A stretch of DNA of 22,271 bases, from the NCBI GenBank assembly GCA_036645575.1, contig JAVXNW010000041.1, forward strand, positions 1-22,271, given 5' to 3'. Under the pieces are notes generated by a model that had not been told where the DNA came from, made no database searches, and saw only the letters and a list, made by a program, of their open reading frames with translations. The stretch is from JAVXNW01 sp036645575. GTDB taxonomy: Bacteria; Bacillota; Clostridia; Christensenellales; Aristaeellaceae. The translations under genes were made by a program, and so were the position numbers. This document shows, one piece after another, positions 6,525 through 14,768 of this stretch. Within the stretch, counting starts at the first letter, position 1. Every line of letters starts with the position of its first letter.

Positions 6525-8866
6525 AAAAACGTCTCCATTTCAATGGCGCCGTCCGCGTAAATCCGCGCCCTTATCATGCCCATTTGATCGGTGCGGTAGA
6601 CCTGCGCGCCCACGCGCGCAAGCCGATCCAGCAGCGCGGGCGCGGGGTGGCCGTAGCCGTTTCGCCCGACCGATATGACGGCGACCGAAGGCGCGACCGC
6701 GCGCGCCATGATTTCGCTGGTCGATCCGGCGGCCCCGTGATGCGCCGCCTTGAGCAGTTGCGCGCTTGCCAGGCGCACCGGCTCCGCCCCGCTGGTCAGG
6801 TCGCCGGTCAACAGCGCCGCGCCCGCGCCATAGCTGATCCGGGTGACGAGCGAGATCGCGTTGGCGGTCGCGCCCGCGCGCGCAGTATCGCCCGTGCCAC
6901 CGCCCGTGCCCGCGCCCGCCCCACTACCCGCCCCGTCATCCGCAGCCGGGCCTAGCACCGTGAGGCACACGTTTTTAGAGAGCTGCACTTGGTCGCCCGC
7001 GCGCAGGTAGACAACGCGCGTGCCCGCGCGCGCCGCCTCCGCGACCGCCTCGCGCACGCCGGGGTCGGCCTCGACCGCGTCCCACCCGACGGGCAGGTAG
7101 AGTGCGGGCACATGGCGCGCCATCAACAGCGCCTGAAGCCCGCCTGCGTGGTCGCTGTGCGGGTGGGTCAGGAACACGCCGTCAACGCCCTGCCCGGTAT
7201 GGGCGAGGTAGCCGGGGACCGGGCCGCTCTGCGTGCCCACGTCCATCATGTACACGCGCCCCTCGGCGCGGATCACGATGGCGTCGGCCTGCCCGGCGTC
7301 GAGGAAGGCGATGCTCAGCCCGCCGGGCAGCGAAAGCGCCGCGATCAGGGACGCGGTTGCGAGCAGAACGGGGAGCCCCAGAAGGCAGGCGTAGCGCACG
7401 CGCGGCGCAAGGCGAAAATAGGGCGAGGCCAGAAAGCCCGCAAGCGCGTAGAGCAAAATCAGCCACACCGGCCACGCGGGCACGTAAACCTCCGCCCAAG
7501 GCAGGCGCGCGACCAGCAGGGTCAGGCGCGTGAGCAGGGTGAGGAGCAGGTCGGGCAGCACGGCAAGGGCGGTGCCCAGCGCGGGCGCGATAAAGGAGAG
7601 CGCCGCCGCCGCCGCGATCAGCGGAAGCGCCAAGGTACACACAGGAACGGCTACGAGGTTGGTCAAAAGCGCGTAGGGCGTGAGCGTGCCAAACAGGCAG
7701 CACGCGGCCGGGAGCGTGCCCAGCTGCGCGGAAAGGGAGACCGACAGCGCGCCGAGCACCCAGCGCGCGACGCGCCCGCGCCGATTGACCTTGAGCAGCC
7801 GCGTGAGGGTGGGCGAGAAAAGCACAATGCCCGCGACCGCCGAGAACGACAGGATGAGCGCCGGGTCGGCGATCATGAGCGGGTTGGCGCAAAGCAGCAG
7901 CAAAAGCGCCGCGCTCAGGCTGGTGAGCGTGTCGGGCGGGCGGCCAAAGAGGCGCGCGCCCTCGAGCATCGCGTACATGACGGTTGCGCGAATCGCGGAG
8001 GCGGACATGCCGACCACCCCGACGTATCCCAGCATCAGCGGAAGGGTGAGCCAATAGGCGCGCTTTCGCGAAAGGCCGACCGCGCGCAGGAGCGCGCCCA
8101 GCGCCAGCGCCAGGCAGGTGACGTGCAGGCCGGAGACCGCCATCAGGTGCGCCACGCCGGCTTGGCGAAAACTCACGCGCAGCGGGTCCTCGTAGGCGGG
8201 CTTGTCGCCCAGCAAAATCGCGCGCGCAAGCGGCGCATTGGCGAAAAACAGCGCGTCTAGCCGGCTCGCGATCGCGTCGCGCAGCTTTTCAAGCAGCAAT
8301 TGGGGCGTCAGCTGGTTGCCCGTCACGCGCAGCGTCCGGGCGTCGCCGGTTGCGCACAGGCGCACGTTTGCGCGCATGAGCCACGCGGCAAAGTCGAACC
8401 CGCCGGGATTGCGCACGCCGCCGGGCAGCCACGTATCGGCGGTGAGCGCGATCAGGTCGCCGGTTTGCAGGGGCACTTGCTCGTAGAGGGAAAGGCGCAT
8501 GCGTCCGGGTCTGCGCGCGCCGTTGAGCGTCACGCGATCCAGCGTGACGGTCGCGCCCCTGTCGGTTTCGATCCCCTGCGCGCACACGCGGCCGGTCAAT
8601 TGCGCGTCACGCGCGACCGGGCCGGGCGGCAGAAAGGAAAGCGAGGCGACGGCCCACGCGCCGGTAAACAGCAGCATCCCAAACAGCAGGACTTTTCGGC
8701 GCGTGCACGCAAACAGCATGCCGCCCAACGCGGCAAGCGCGCCAAAGTGCGCGGCGGGCACATGCCCGGCGCAGCCCGCCGCCGCGCCCAAGGCATAGCA
8801 GGCGGCGGCCAGGCACAGCGGCCTGCGCGCGCCAAAGCGGCTCACCGCGTCGGGTGCCCTTTCCAT
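6521..8866 (-). CDS. comEC: ComEC/Rec2 DNA-uptake channel protein
   Basis: ComEC forms the inner-membrane channel through which single-stranded DNA enters during natural transformation. The 781 residues contain the three expected parts: an N-terminal membrane/OB-like region with many hydrophobic segments from about residue 15, the central Competence domain (AHLMAVSGLHVTCLALALG region, then repeated membrane helices), and a C-terminal metallo-beta-lactamase domain with the metal motif HPHSDH (about 568-573), LLTGDL and KAAHHGA. A Gly/Ala/Thr-rich stretch (near 6880-6950) interrupts the nuclease-like domain and is probably a flexible surface loop. A purine-rich ribosome site lies before ATG 8866; a strong promoter is at 8921-8949. 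No other competence genes are in the window, so transformability is not shown. Confidence 0.93.
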   Translation of the reverse strand: MERAPDAVSRFGARRPLCLAAACYALGAAAGCAGHVPAAHFGALAALGGMLFACTRRKVLLFGMLLFTGAWAVASLSFLPPGPVARDAQLTGRVCAQGIETDRGATVTLDRVTLNGARRPGRMRLSLYEQVPLQTGDLIALTADTWLPGGVRNPGGFDFAAWLMRANVRLCATGDARTLRVTGNQLTPQLLLEKLRDAIASRLDALFFANAPLARAILLGDKPAYEDPLRVSFRQAGVAHLMAVSGLHVTCLALALGALLRAVGLSRKRAYWLTLPLMLGYVGVVGMSASAIRATVMYAMLEGARLFGRPPDTLTSLSAALLLLLCANPLMIADPALILSFSAVAGIVLFSPTLTRLLKVNRRGRVARWVLGALSVSLSAQLGTLPAACCLFGTLTPYALLTNLVAVPVCTLALPLIAAAAALSFIAPALGTALAVLPDLLLTLLTRLTLLVARLPWAEVYVPAWPVWLILLYALAGFLASPYFRLAPRVRYACLLGLPVLLATASLIAALSLPGGLSIAFLDAGQADAIVIRAEGRVYMMDVGTQSGPVPGYLAHTGQGVDGVFLTHPHSDHAGGLQALLMARHVPALYLPVGWDAVEADPGVREAVAEAARAGTRVVYLRAGDQVQLSKNVCLTVLGPAADDGAGSGAGAGTGGGTGDTARAGATANAISLVTRISYGAGAALLTGDLTSGAEPVRLASAQLLKAAHHGAAGSTSEIMARAVAPSVAVISVGRNGYGHPAPALLDRLARVGAQVYRTDQMGMIRARIYADGAIEMETFL

Positions 8867-8920
8867 GCGCCGCGCCCCCTCTCCCGAAGCCCGCCGTCCC
8901 CCCGCACCCCGTCCCCCTTC

Positions 8921-8949
8921 ATTCTACCCCAAGCGCCCCAAGATGGCAA
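8921..8949 (-). promoter_or_regulatory. Sigma-A promoter of comEC-holA
   Basis: On the minus strand TTGCCA (8949-8944), a 17-bp spacer and TAGAAT (8926-8921) lie about 55 nt before the comEC ATG. The rest of the 204-nt divergent gap (8867-9070) must also hold the promoter of the plus-strand synthetase gene; the best candidate there, TTTTGC-16-TACGAT (9028-9055), is weak. Confidence 0.85.
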
Positions 8950-9070
8950 GTATTCGGGCATGATTTCGCACCTTCGCGCATAGGTTATTCTGATGCCGTC
9001 ATTTACGTCGATGCACGCGGGCGCACCTTTTGCGTAAGCTCGCATACGATACGATCAGGGGAGTGATGTT

Positions 9071-10813
9071 ATGAGATATACAGGCTTGTTTTTTGCGCGA
9101 GAACCCAAGGCGCTGATGGGACTGCTCGACGCGCCCTACGCGGTGATGGGGCGTCATGCACTGTGTGCGCACGACAGCGCATGTGACGGCGGGGCGATGG
9201 CGTGCGCGGTCGGCCGGATTCGCAACGGACAAGCGCTTGCGCGCGAACTTGCGGACGCGGGGATGCGCGTCAAGCGCGAGGGCGGGCTGAGCGCGCTGGT
9301 GCTGGCGGCGTATCGGCTGTGGGGCGAGGATTATCCGGCAAAGCTCGAGGGGCCGGTCGGCACGGCGGTCATCGACCAGGACGCGGGGCGGCTGGTGCTC
9401 AGCCGCGACCGAATGGGCGAGAGCAGCCTGTTCTACATAGCGCGCGGCGCGTTTGTGGCCTTTTCGGATCATCCCGCGCCGCTATTAAACGCGCCGTTTG
9501 GACGCCGCGAGGTGGACGCGGACGGCCTGCGCGAGCTGTTTGCGCTGGGGCCGGCGCGCACGCCCGGCACCACGCCGGTCGCGGGCGTCAAGGCGCTTGA
9601 GGCGGGATGCCAGCTGATCGCGGACGGCAAGACGCAGCGTGTCAGGCGCTACTTTGCGCTCGAGGCGCGCCCGCACGAGGACGACGAGCGGCGAACGATT
9701 GAGCGCGTGCGCGAAATGCTCTCGGAGGCGCTCGCCTTTGCGCTGCCGCTCGAGCCCGCCGCCATGCTGTCGGGCGGCCTAGATTCCACCATTCTGACCG
9801 GGCTTGCCGCCCAGAAAAGCGCGCGCCCGATCGACACCTGGTCGGTGAGCTACCTGCAAGACGAGCACTTTTTCACCCAAAACGACTACCAGCACGAGCG
9901 CGACGCGCCGTTTGCGCTCTTTGCCGCGCAGGAGTTTGGCACCAACCACCACGAGGTGATTCTGGATCAAGCGTCGCTGGCCGAGGGGCTGCACGACGCG
10001 ATGATGGCGCGGGGTCTTCCTGGCATGGCGGATGTGGACGTGTCGCTGTACTTGTTCGCGCGGCGCATTGCCAAGGAAAACCGGGCGGTGCTGTCCGGGG
10101 AGTGCGCAGACGAGGTATTTGGCGGATACCCCTGGTTTCACAAGCCGCAACTGATCCACACGGACGGCTTTCCGTGGTCGGGCTCGCTCGAACTGCGCGA
10201 GCGCGTGCTCAAAAAATCGGTGCGCGAAAAGCTGAACCTGCTGCCCTACGCCGCCGCGCGCTACCACGAGGCCGCCGCGCAGTTGCCACGGCTTTCGGGC
10301 GAAGCGCCCGAACAGGCGCGGCTGCGCTTGGTGCACGGCTTGTGCCTCAACTGGTTCATGCCCAACCTGCAAGAGCGCGCAAGCCGCATGTGCGAAAAGA
10401 ACGGCCTTGCCGTGCTGACGCCGTTTTGCGACGACCGGCTCGCCCAGTACGCGTACAACATCCCGTGGGAAATGAAGAACCTGGGCGGTCAGCCCAAGGG
10501 CCTTTTGCGGGCGGCCTACGCCGACCTTTTGCCCGACGCGCTGCGCAACCGCCGCAAAAGCCCCTACCCCAAGACGCACCACCCGGAATATACGCGCCTC
10601 GTGTGCGAGCGGATGGCGCGCGTGCTGCGCGACAGGGACGCCCCGATCGCGGCGCTGCTCGACGCCGATGAAGTGCTCCGCCTGATGGCGTCAGGCCTGC
10701 CCGCAGGCGACACGCCTTGGTACGGCCAGTTGATGACCGGCCCCCAGATGATCGCCTACCTGCTGCAGGTGAACGACTTCCTGCGCACATTCGACCTAAA
10801 CGTCGCGCTCTAA
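9071..10813 (+). CDS. Asparagine synthetase-like protein with a Cys-less glutaminase domain
   Basis: The 580-residue protein has the two-domain plan of AsnB: an N-terminal Ntn-type glutaminase fold (segments SRDRMGESSLFY and FSDHPAPLL) and a C-terminal ATP pyrophosphatase synthetase domain. The latter has the PP-loop SGGLDST (residues 234-240), GECADEVFGGYPWF and TPFCDDRL. AsnB normally begins MCGI with Cys2 as the glutaminase nucleophile; here the start reads MRYTGLFF. An in-frame TAA at 9035-9037 and a GGGGAG site about 8 nt before ATG 9071 exclude a longer N-terminus carrying that Cys. It would therefore have to use free ammonia, or be a relative that adenylates another carboxylate. Monocistronic; divergent from comEC. 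Confidence 0.88.
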   Translation: MRYTGLFFAREPKALMGLLDAPYAVMGRHALCAHDSACDGGAMACAVGRIRNGQALARELADAGMRVKREGGLSALVLAAYRLWGEDYPAKLEGPVGTAVIDQDAGRLVLSRDRMGESSLFYIARGAFVAFSDHPAPLLNAPFGRREVDADGLRELFALGPARTPGTTPVAGVKALEAGCQLIADGKTQRVRRYFALEARPHEDDERRTIERVREMLSEALAFALPLEPAAMLSGGLDSTILTGLAAQKSARPIDTWSVSYLQDEHFFTQNDYQHERDAPFALFAAQEFGTNHHEVILDQASLAEGLHDAMMARGLPGMADVDVSLYLFARRIAKENRAVLSGECADEVFGGYPWFHKPQLIHTDGFPWSGSLELRERVLKKSVREKLNLLPYAAARYHEAAAQLPRLSGEAPEQARLRLVHGLCLNWFMPNLQERASRMCEKNGLAVLTPFCDDRLAQYAYNIPWEMKNLGGQPKGLLRAAYADLLPDALRNRRKSPYPKTHHPEYTRLVCERMARVLRDRDAPIAALLDADEVLRLMASGLPAGDTPWYGQLMTGPQMIAYLLQVNDFLRTFDLNVAL

Positions 10814-10815
10814 GT

Positions 10816-10875
10816 CCGATCCTTGCGCCACCACCCCGATCCTTTTGCGCGCACCCCGATCCTTGCGCCACCACT
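10816..10875. repeat. Three 20-bp tandem repeats after the synthetase gene
   Basis: Three head-to-tail units of exactly 20 bp each begin with CCGATCCTT: 10816-10835, 10836-10855 and 10856-10875. The outer two differ only at the last base; the middle one is diverged in its second half. They start 3 nt after the stop codon. No function is evident; polymerase slippage or duplication is the simplest source. Confidence 0.8.
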
Positions 10876-10894
10876 CGCCCCCGCGAAGCGGCCC

Positions 10895-10920
10895 CGGTCG
10901 ATCCTACACGGGATCGGCCG
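10895..10920 (+). terminator. Hairpin downstream of the synthetase gene, possible terminator
   Basis: CGGTCGATCC (10895-10904) pairs with GGATCGGCCG (10911-10920), ten pairs with one G-T, around a 6-nt loop. It lies 82 nt after the stop codon, between convergent transcription units. No T-run follows, so it would be an imperfect intrinsic terminator. Confidence 0.4.
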
Positions 10921-10952
10921 AGGCCACACTTCCAACAGGCGTCGCCAAAACC

Positions 10953-10978
10953 AAAAAGCCCGCCTTGAAGGGCGGGGC
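10953..10978 (-). terminator. Intrinsic terminator of the tRNA-Sec gene
   Basis: Directly after the tRNA CCA end, minus-strand sequence forms a short GC stem (CCCGCC with GGCGGG, positions 10976-10971 and 10964-10959) followed by a T-run (TTTTT, 10957-10953). This is a standard rho-independent terminator placed correctly for selC. Confidence 0.75.
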
Positions 10979-10979
10979 A

Positions 10980-11076
10980 TGGCGGGAGCATGTGGGAATC
11001 GAACCCACCCGAGAGAAGAATAAACCCTCGCAACGGTTTTGAGGACCGCAGGGCACACCGGCGCCCATCTGCTCCC
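10980..11076 (-). tRNA. selC: tRNA-Sec (anticodon TCA)
   Basis: This 97-nt tRNA decodes UGA as selenocysteine together with SelB. On the minus strand it starts GGGAGCAG and ends in an encoded GCCA. Features special to tRNA-Sec are visible: a long acceptor arm paired with ATGCTCCC, an extended 6-bp D stem (GGGCGC with GTGCCC) closing a 4-nt loop, an anticodon loop CCTCAAA with anticodon TCA, a long variable arm (CGAGGG with CTCTCG), and a T arm GTGGG-TTCGATT-CCCAC. One oddity is that the eighth acceptor pair would be G-A instead of a Watson-Crick pair. It has its own promoter (11090-11118) and terminator and lies 177 nt beyond selB. Confidence 0.97.
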
Positions 11077-11089
11077 ATGCGTGTTGATT

Positions 11090-11118
11090 ATTATAACATA
11101 TGTGACCGCGCCGTGCAA
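11090..11118 (-). promoter_or_regulatory. Sigma-A promoter of selC
   Basis: TTGCAC (11118-11113), a 17-bp spacer and a perfect TATAAT (11095-11090) on the minus strand lie 13 nt before the tRNA 5' end, so transcription starts only a few bases ahead of the mature tRNA. This makes selC independent of selA-selB transcription. Confidence 0.85.
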
Positions 11119-11140
11119 CGCTTTTCGCATTGCGCGTTAT

Positions 11141-11278
11141 TTTGGCGGGCCGCCCCGGCGGTTTCAAGGCCTGCCAGCGGGCGGCGCGCTTTCTTTCGCG
11201 GCTGACCTATTTGGCGGGCCGCCCCGGCGGCTTCAAGGCCTGCCGGCGGGCGGCTAAGTTTCTTTCGCGGCAGACCCG
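11141..11278. repeat. 69-bp tandem duplication covering the selB 3' end
   Basis: Positions 11141-11209 and 11210-11278 are direct repeats with a period of 69 bp and high identity. The copy at 11210-11278 contains the last codons and stop of selB; the other copy repeats them outside the gene (it would read SAAKES without a stop at that place). Each unit carries a GC-rich inverted segment (GCCGCC-GG-GGCGGC in the minus sense of the second unit). It probably arose by local duplication. Confidence 0.8.
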
Positions 11279-13206
11279 GCCAGCGTGCGCGCGTCGCCCT
11301 GCTTGACCGTGTATTTTTTTTGATCGAAATACGTGAGCAATTCAAGCGCGTTTTTGCGGGAGGCGCCGATCGCGTCCCGGAAATCGGCCAGCGAAAACGC
11401 GCCGCGCGCGCCCAATCGGCTAGCCGCGTCAAGCGCCTGCGCAACGGCCTCGGCGGTCAGGTAGCGCTGCTCGCCGACGCGCACGAGCGCGCCCTCGTCC
11501 ACCAGGTTTTCAAGCACCGCCTGCGCGTTTGCCGCCTTGGGAAACTGCGCCAGCACCTGCCGCGCGTCGGGCGGCGCAAACCCGCCGGACGCATACGCCG
11601 CGAGCAGCGCCGCGTGCGTTTTTTCCTGCGCCGCGGAGCGCTTCGGAAAAAATTCGTTTCGCGCAAGCAGCCCCCCGCTTTCCCGAATGTCGCCGCGCGC
11701 GATGAGCGCGTCCAGCATCTTGTCGGTGTGCGCAATCTCGCCGCCGGGTCTGGCGCGCGTGCGCAGCGCCTCGCGCGCCAGACCGGCCTTGAGCGGGTTT
11801 TCCGCGTGATAGGCGGAAAGCGCCGCCTGCGCCCGCGCGCAAAAGCGGTCAAGCGCAAAAGCGCCCAGGTAGGCGTTTGGCGCGACCGCGAGCGCGAGGC
11901 GCTTTTCGCACAGCTCGCCAAGCGCCGCGTCCGCCTGCGCAAGCGGCTCGTTCAGCCTGCGCGCCGCCTGCGCAACCTCGCACGGCCGGTCGCCCGCGCC
12001 GGCCAGCAGCGCGCTTAGCCGCTCCGCCAGGTCGCCCCGCAAAAGCGCGCCCACTTCTTGAAGCGCCTCCGCGTCGTTTTTTTTGCGCCTGGGCGGCGCT
12101 GGGTCGAGCACCACGCCGCCGCCGATCGTCTCAAGCGGCGAATAGAATCGCACGACGAACCGGTCAAACGCCTTGGCGCACACGTCCTGGTCAAACCGCA
12201 GCTGCGCAAGTCCGCTTTCGCCCGGCGCCAGCGCGTCGCGCCCCAGCAGCGTCACCTTGCACAGGCATTCCCGCGCGCCGTGGTGAAAGTGCAGCCGACT
12301 TCCGCTGTTGATTGCGCGCGCGCTCCCCTCAAGCACCCGCAGTTGCACGTCCAGCATCCTGCTCACGCACAGCGAGCCCCCCTCGGCCAGCACGTCCCCG
12401 CGCGCGACGTCGCCCTTTGAAGCGCCCGCCAGATTGACCGCGACGCGCTGCCCGGCCTGCGCGCGCGACGTCGCCTCGCCGTACACCTCGATCGCCCGCA
12501 CCCGAACGGGCGTGCCCCGCGGATAGCAGCAAAGCGCTTGCCCCACAGACACAGCGCCCTCCAGCAGCGTTCCGGTCGCGACAAGGCCGAACCCGTCCAC
12601 CGAGAACACCCGGTCAATGGGCATGCGGCTTGGCAATTGGGCGCGCAAAAGCGGCGCGTCCCGCGTGTCTGCGCACGCAGCTTGCCGCCATGCCCGCGCA
12701 AGCTGCCTAGCCAGTTCCGCGCGCAGCGCCTCGATCCCCTCGCCCGTCACGGCCGACACGCACACAAGCGGCGCGTCCGCAAAAAACGTGCCCTCGAGCC
12801 CGCCGCGAATCTCCTCCACCATGAGCGTCAAGAACGCCGCGTCCACCATGTCGCACTTGGTGACCGCCACCACGCCCGCGCGCACGCCCAGCAGCGTCAA
12901 TATCTCGATGTGCTCGCGCGTCTGCGGCATGATCCCCTCGTCCGCCGCGATCACCAAAAGCGCCAGCGTCACCCCGCCCGCGCCCGAGAGCATGTGGGCA
13001 ATGAACTTCTCGTGACCCGGCACGTCGACGATGCCCGCGACGCCTCCGTCCGGAAGGCGCAGCGGCGCAAAGCCCAGTTCAATCGTGATCCCGCGCCGCT
13101 TTTCCTCCGCGAGCCGGTCGGTGTCGATGCCGGTCAGCGCCCGGATCAGGCACGTCTTGCCGTGATCCACATGCCCGGCCGTCCCGATGATCCCGAGCGC
13201 GCTCAT
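11254..13206 (-). CDS. selB: Selenocysteine-specific translation elongation factor SelB
   Basis: SelB is the GTPase that brings Sec-tRNA-Sec to the ribosome at UGA codons marked by a SECIS hairpin. The 650-residue protein has an EF-Tu-like N-terminus with GHVDHGKT (residues 11-18), DVPGH (61-65) and TKCD (116-119), then the beta-barrel domains and a long C-terminal region of winged-helix repeats that in this family binds SECIS RNA. Its length suits Gram-positive SelB. The ATG overlaps the selA stop (ATGA) and GGAAGG lies inside the end of selA, so the two are translationally coupled. The last codons lie in a 69-bp tandem duplication. Confidence 0.97.
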   Translation of the reverse strand: MSALGIIGTAGHVDHGKTCLIRALTGIDTDRLAEEKRRGITIELGFAPLRLPDGGVAGIVDVPGHEKFIAHMLSGAGGVTLALLVIAADEGIMPQTREHIEILTLLGVRAGVVAVTKCDMVDAAFLTLMVEEIRGGLEGTFFADAPLVCVSAVTGEGIEALRAELARQLARAWRQAACADTRDAPLLRAQLPSRMPIDRVFSVDGFGLVATGTLLEGAVSVGQALCCYPRGTPVRVRAIEVYGEATSRAQAGQRVAVNLAGASKGDVARGDVLAEGGSLCVSRMLDVQLRVLEGSARAINSGSRLHFHHGARECLCKVTLLGRDALAPGESGLAQLRFDQDVCAKAFDRFVVRFYSPLETIGGGVVLDPAPPRRKKNDAEALQEVGALLRGDLAERLSALLAGAGDRPCEVAQAARRLNEPLAQADAALGELCEKRLALAVAPNAYLGAFALDRFCARAQAALSAYHAENPLKAGLAREALRTRARPGGEIAHTDKMLDALIARGDIRESGGLLARNEFFPKRSAAQEKTHAALLAAYASGGFAPPDARQVLAQFPKAANAQAVLENLVDEGALVRVGEQRYLTAEAVAQALDAASRLGARGAFSLADFRDAIGASRKNALELLTYFDQKKYTVKQGDARTLAGSAAKET

Positions 13207-14597
13207 CGACCTTCCGGGCGCAGCACCGCGCGCAGCGCGTCTGAAAGGCTGGGAATCTGCTCGCCTAATACCGTGCGCATGTCAAGAAGCACGCAGTCCT
13301 TTGCGATGCGCGCAATGACCGGCGTTTCGCCCTGCCTCAGCGCCTTTTCAAGCGCGTCCGCGCTCAAACGCCGATCCTCGATCCGGCACGCGACGCTGTC
13401 GAGCGCCTGCGCGGGCGCCGATCCGCCGCCCACCTGCCCGTGCTCCTGCGTAAGCGCGCACGCGATTCCGCTTTCCTGAAGCAGTTTAACCAGCGCCGTG
13501 CCCCGCGCCCACATTTCGGACATCGGCTGCGCCAGCATGTGCAGTACCGGAATATCGCGCCGCGCAATCGCCTCGTCCTCATAGCACGAAAGCGTTTCAT
13601 ACAAGAGCGCCAGCGTCACCTTGCCCGGGCGCAGCGCCCGCATCAGCGGATGCGCCTTCATCTGCGCGATCAGCTTGCGCTTGCCCACGATCAGCCCCGC
13701 CTGCGGCCCGCCCAGCAGCTTGTCGCCCGAGAAGGTCACGATGTCCACGCCCGCCTTGATCGCGTCCCGGACGCACGGCTCGCCCGGAACGCCCATCTGA
13801 TCCAGCGGAAACAGCGCGCCGCTGCCGATGTCGTACAGGACCGGCAGCTCGCGCCGCCTGCCCAATTCGCACAGCGACGAAATGCTGGTCTCCTCGGTGA
13901 ACCCGACCATCTTGAAGTTGCTCGTGTGCACCTTCATCAGCGCGCCCGTCGCCTCCCCGATCGCCATCTCATAGTCGCTCAGCCGCGTTCGGTTGGTCGT
14001 GCCCACCTCTTTTAGGACGGTGCCCGACAGGCTCATGATCTCCGGCACCCGAAACGAGCCGCCGATCTCCACAAGCTCGCCCCGCGACACCACCGTCTCG
14101 CGCCCCTTCGCGACCACGCCAAGCGCCAGCAGCACCGCGGACGCGTTGTTGTTCACCACCAGCGCGTCCTCCGCGCCCACCAGCTCCCGCATCAGCCGGG
14201 AAACCTGCGCATAGCGGCACCCGCGCTGCCCGGTCGCCCGGTCGTACTCCAGGTCAGAATACCCGCCCGCCACCCGAAGGGCCGCCTTCACCTGGCGCTC
14301 GCCCAGCACGGCGCGCCCCAGATTTGTGTGAAGCAGGATGCCGGTCGCGTTGATCACCGGGCGAATCCCGTGCCCCTCCCGCGCCATCCGCGCGACGATC
14401 CGCGCAACCAGCGCATCCTCCGTCACCTCGGGCGCTTCGCCCTCGAGCAGCGCGCACCGCGCGTCCTCCAGCACTTCGCGCGCGCACGCCCGCACGGGCG
14501 TCTTCCCCCGCGTCTCAATCAGCTCTGCCAACCGGGCGTCGCCGAGCAATCCATCCATCTTCGGCAATTGACGCATCTCCGCCTGCTTGGTGTTCAT
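13203..14597 (-). CDS. selA: L-seryl-tRNA(Sec) selenium transferase SelA
   Basis: SelA is the PLP enzyme that converts Ser-tRNA-Sec to Sec-tRNA-Sec using selenophosphate, as a large homo-oligomer. I chose ATG 14597 because GGGAGGG lies 6 nt upstream and the resulting 464 residues match the family length; upstream in-frame ATGs (14657, 14639) would overlap the promoter or lack a site. Visible features are an N-terminal RQLPKMDGLL segment, GILLHTNLGRAVL, VVNNNASAVLLAL, and the PLP-lysine motif FSGDKLLGGPQAG with Lys293 (equivalent to the E. coli active-site lysine). It forms a two-gene unit with selB, overlapping by ATGA. Confidence 0.97.
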   Translation of the reverse strand: MNTKQAEMRQLPKMDGLLGDARLAELIETRGKTPVRACAREVLEDARCALLEGEAPEVTEDALVARIVARMAREGHGIRPVINATGILLHTNLGRAVLGERQVKAALRVAGGYSDLEYDRATGQRGCRYAQVSRLMRELVGAEDALVVNNNASAVLLALGVVAKGRETVVSRGELVEIGGSFRVPEIMSLSGTVLKEVGTTNRTRLSDYEMAIGEATGALMKVHTSNFKMVGFTEETSISSLCELGRRRELPVLYDIGSGALFPLDQMGVPGEPCVRDAIKAGVDIVTFSGDKLLGGPQAGLIVGKRKLIAQMKAHPLMRALRPGKVTLALLYETLSCYEDEAIARRDIPVLHMLAQPMSEMWARGTALVKLLQESGIACALTQEHGQVGGGSAPAQALDSVACRIEDRRLSADALEKALRQGETPVIARIAKDCVLLDMRTVLGEQIPSLSDALRAVLRPEGR

Positions 14598-14645
14598 TTG
14601 CATCCCTCCCGCGCCGCCGGTTCTTCCAGTTTTTTCCATGTGGAT

Positions 14646-14654
14646 AGTGTACCA
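14646..14654 (-). promoter_or_regulatory. Extended -10 promoter of selA-selB
   Basis: On the minus strand TGG-TACACT (14654-14646) resembles an extended -10 element, about 50 nt before the selA ATG. No good -35 hexamer stands 17 bp upstream, though the region is unusually AT-rich for this window. Together with the terminator after selD it suggests separate transcription of selA-selB. Confidence 0.55.
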
Positions 14655-14714
14655 CAATTTATTTCGAAAGGAAAGTAGAATATGCCGGAGGGGAAATCAG
14701 GCCGCGAATTGGCC

Positions 14715-14750
14715 GCGCAAAAGGCCGCGTTGGGGCGCGCAAAAGGCCGC
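14715..14750. repeat. 14-bp direct repeat next to the selD terminator
   Basis: GCGCAAAAGGCCGC occurs at 14715-14728 and again at 14737-14750, period 22 bp. The second copy supplies one arm of the selD terminator; the first looks like a duplicated fragment of that arm. Confidence 0.6.
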
Positions 14751-14767
14751 CCGCGGGGCGGCCTTTT
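14741..14767 (-). terminator. Intrinsic terminator of selD
   Basis: The selD stop (TGA, 14771-14769) is followed at once by AAAA-GGCCGCC (14767-14757 on the minus strand), a 5-nt loop and GGCGGCC-TTTT (14751-14741). Eleven pairs including the A/T ends make a strong rho-independent terminator. By symmetry it would also work on the plus strand. Confidence 0.85.
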
Positions 14768-14768
14768 G

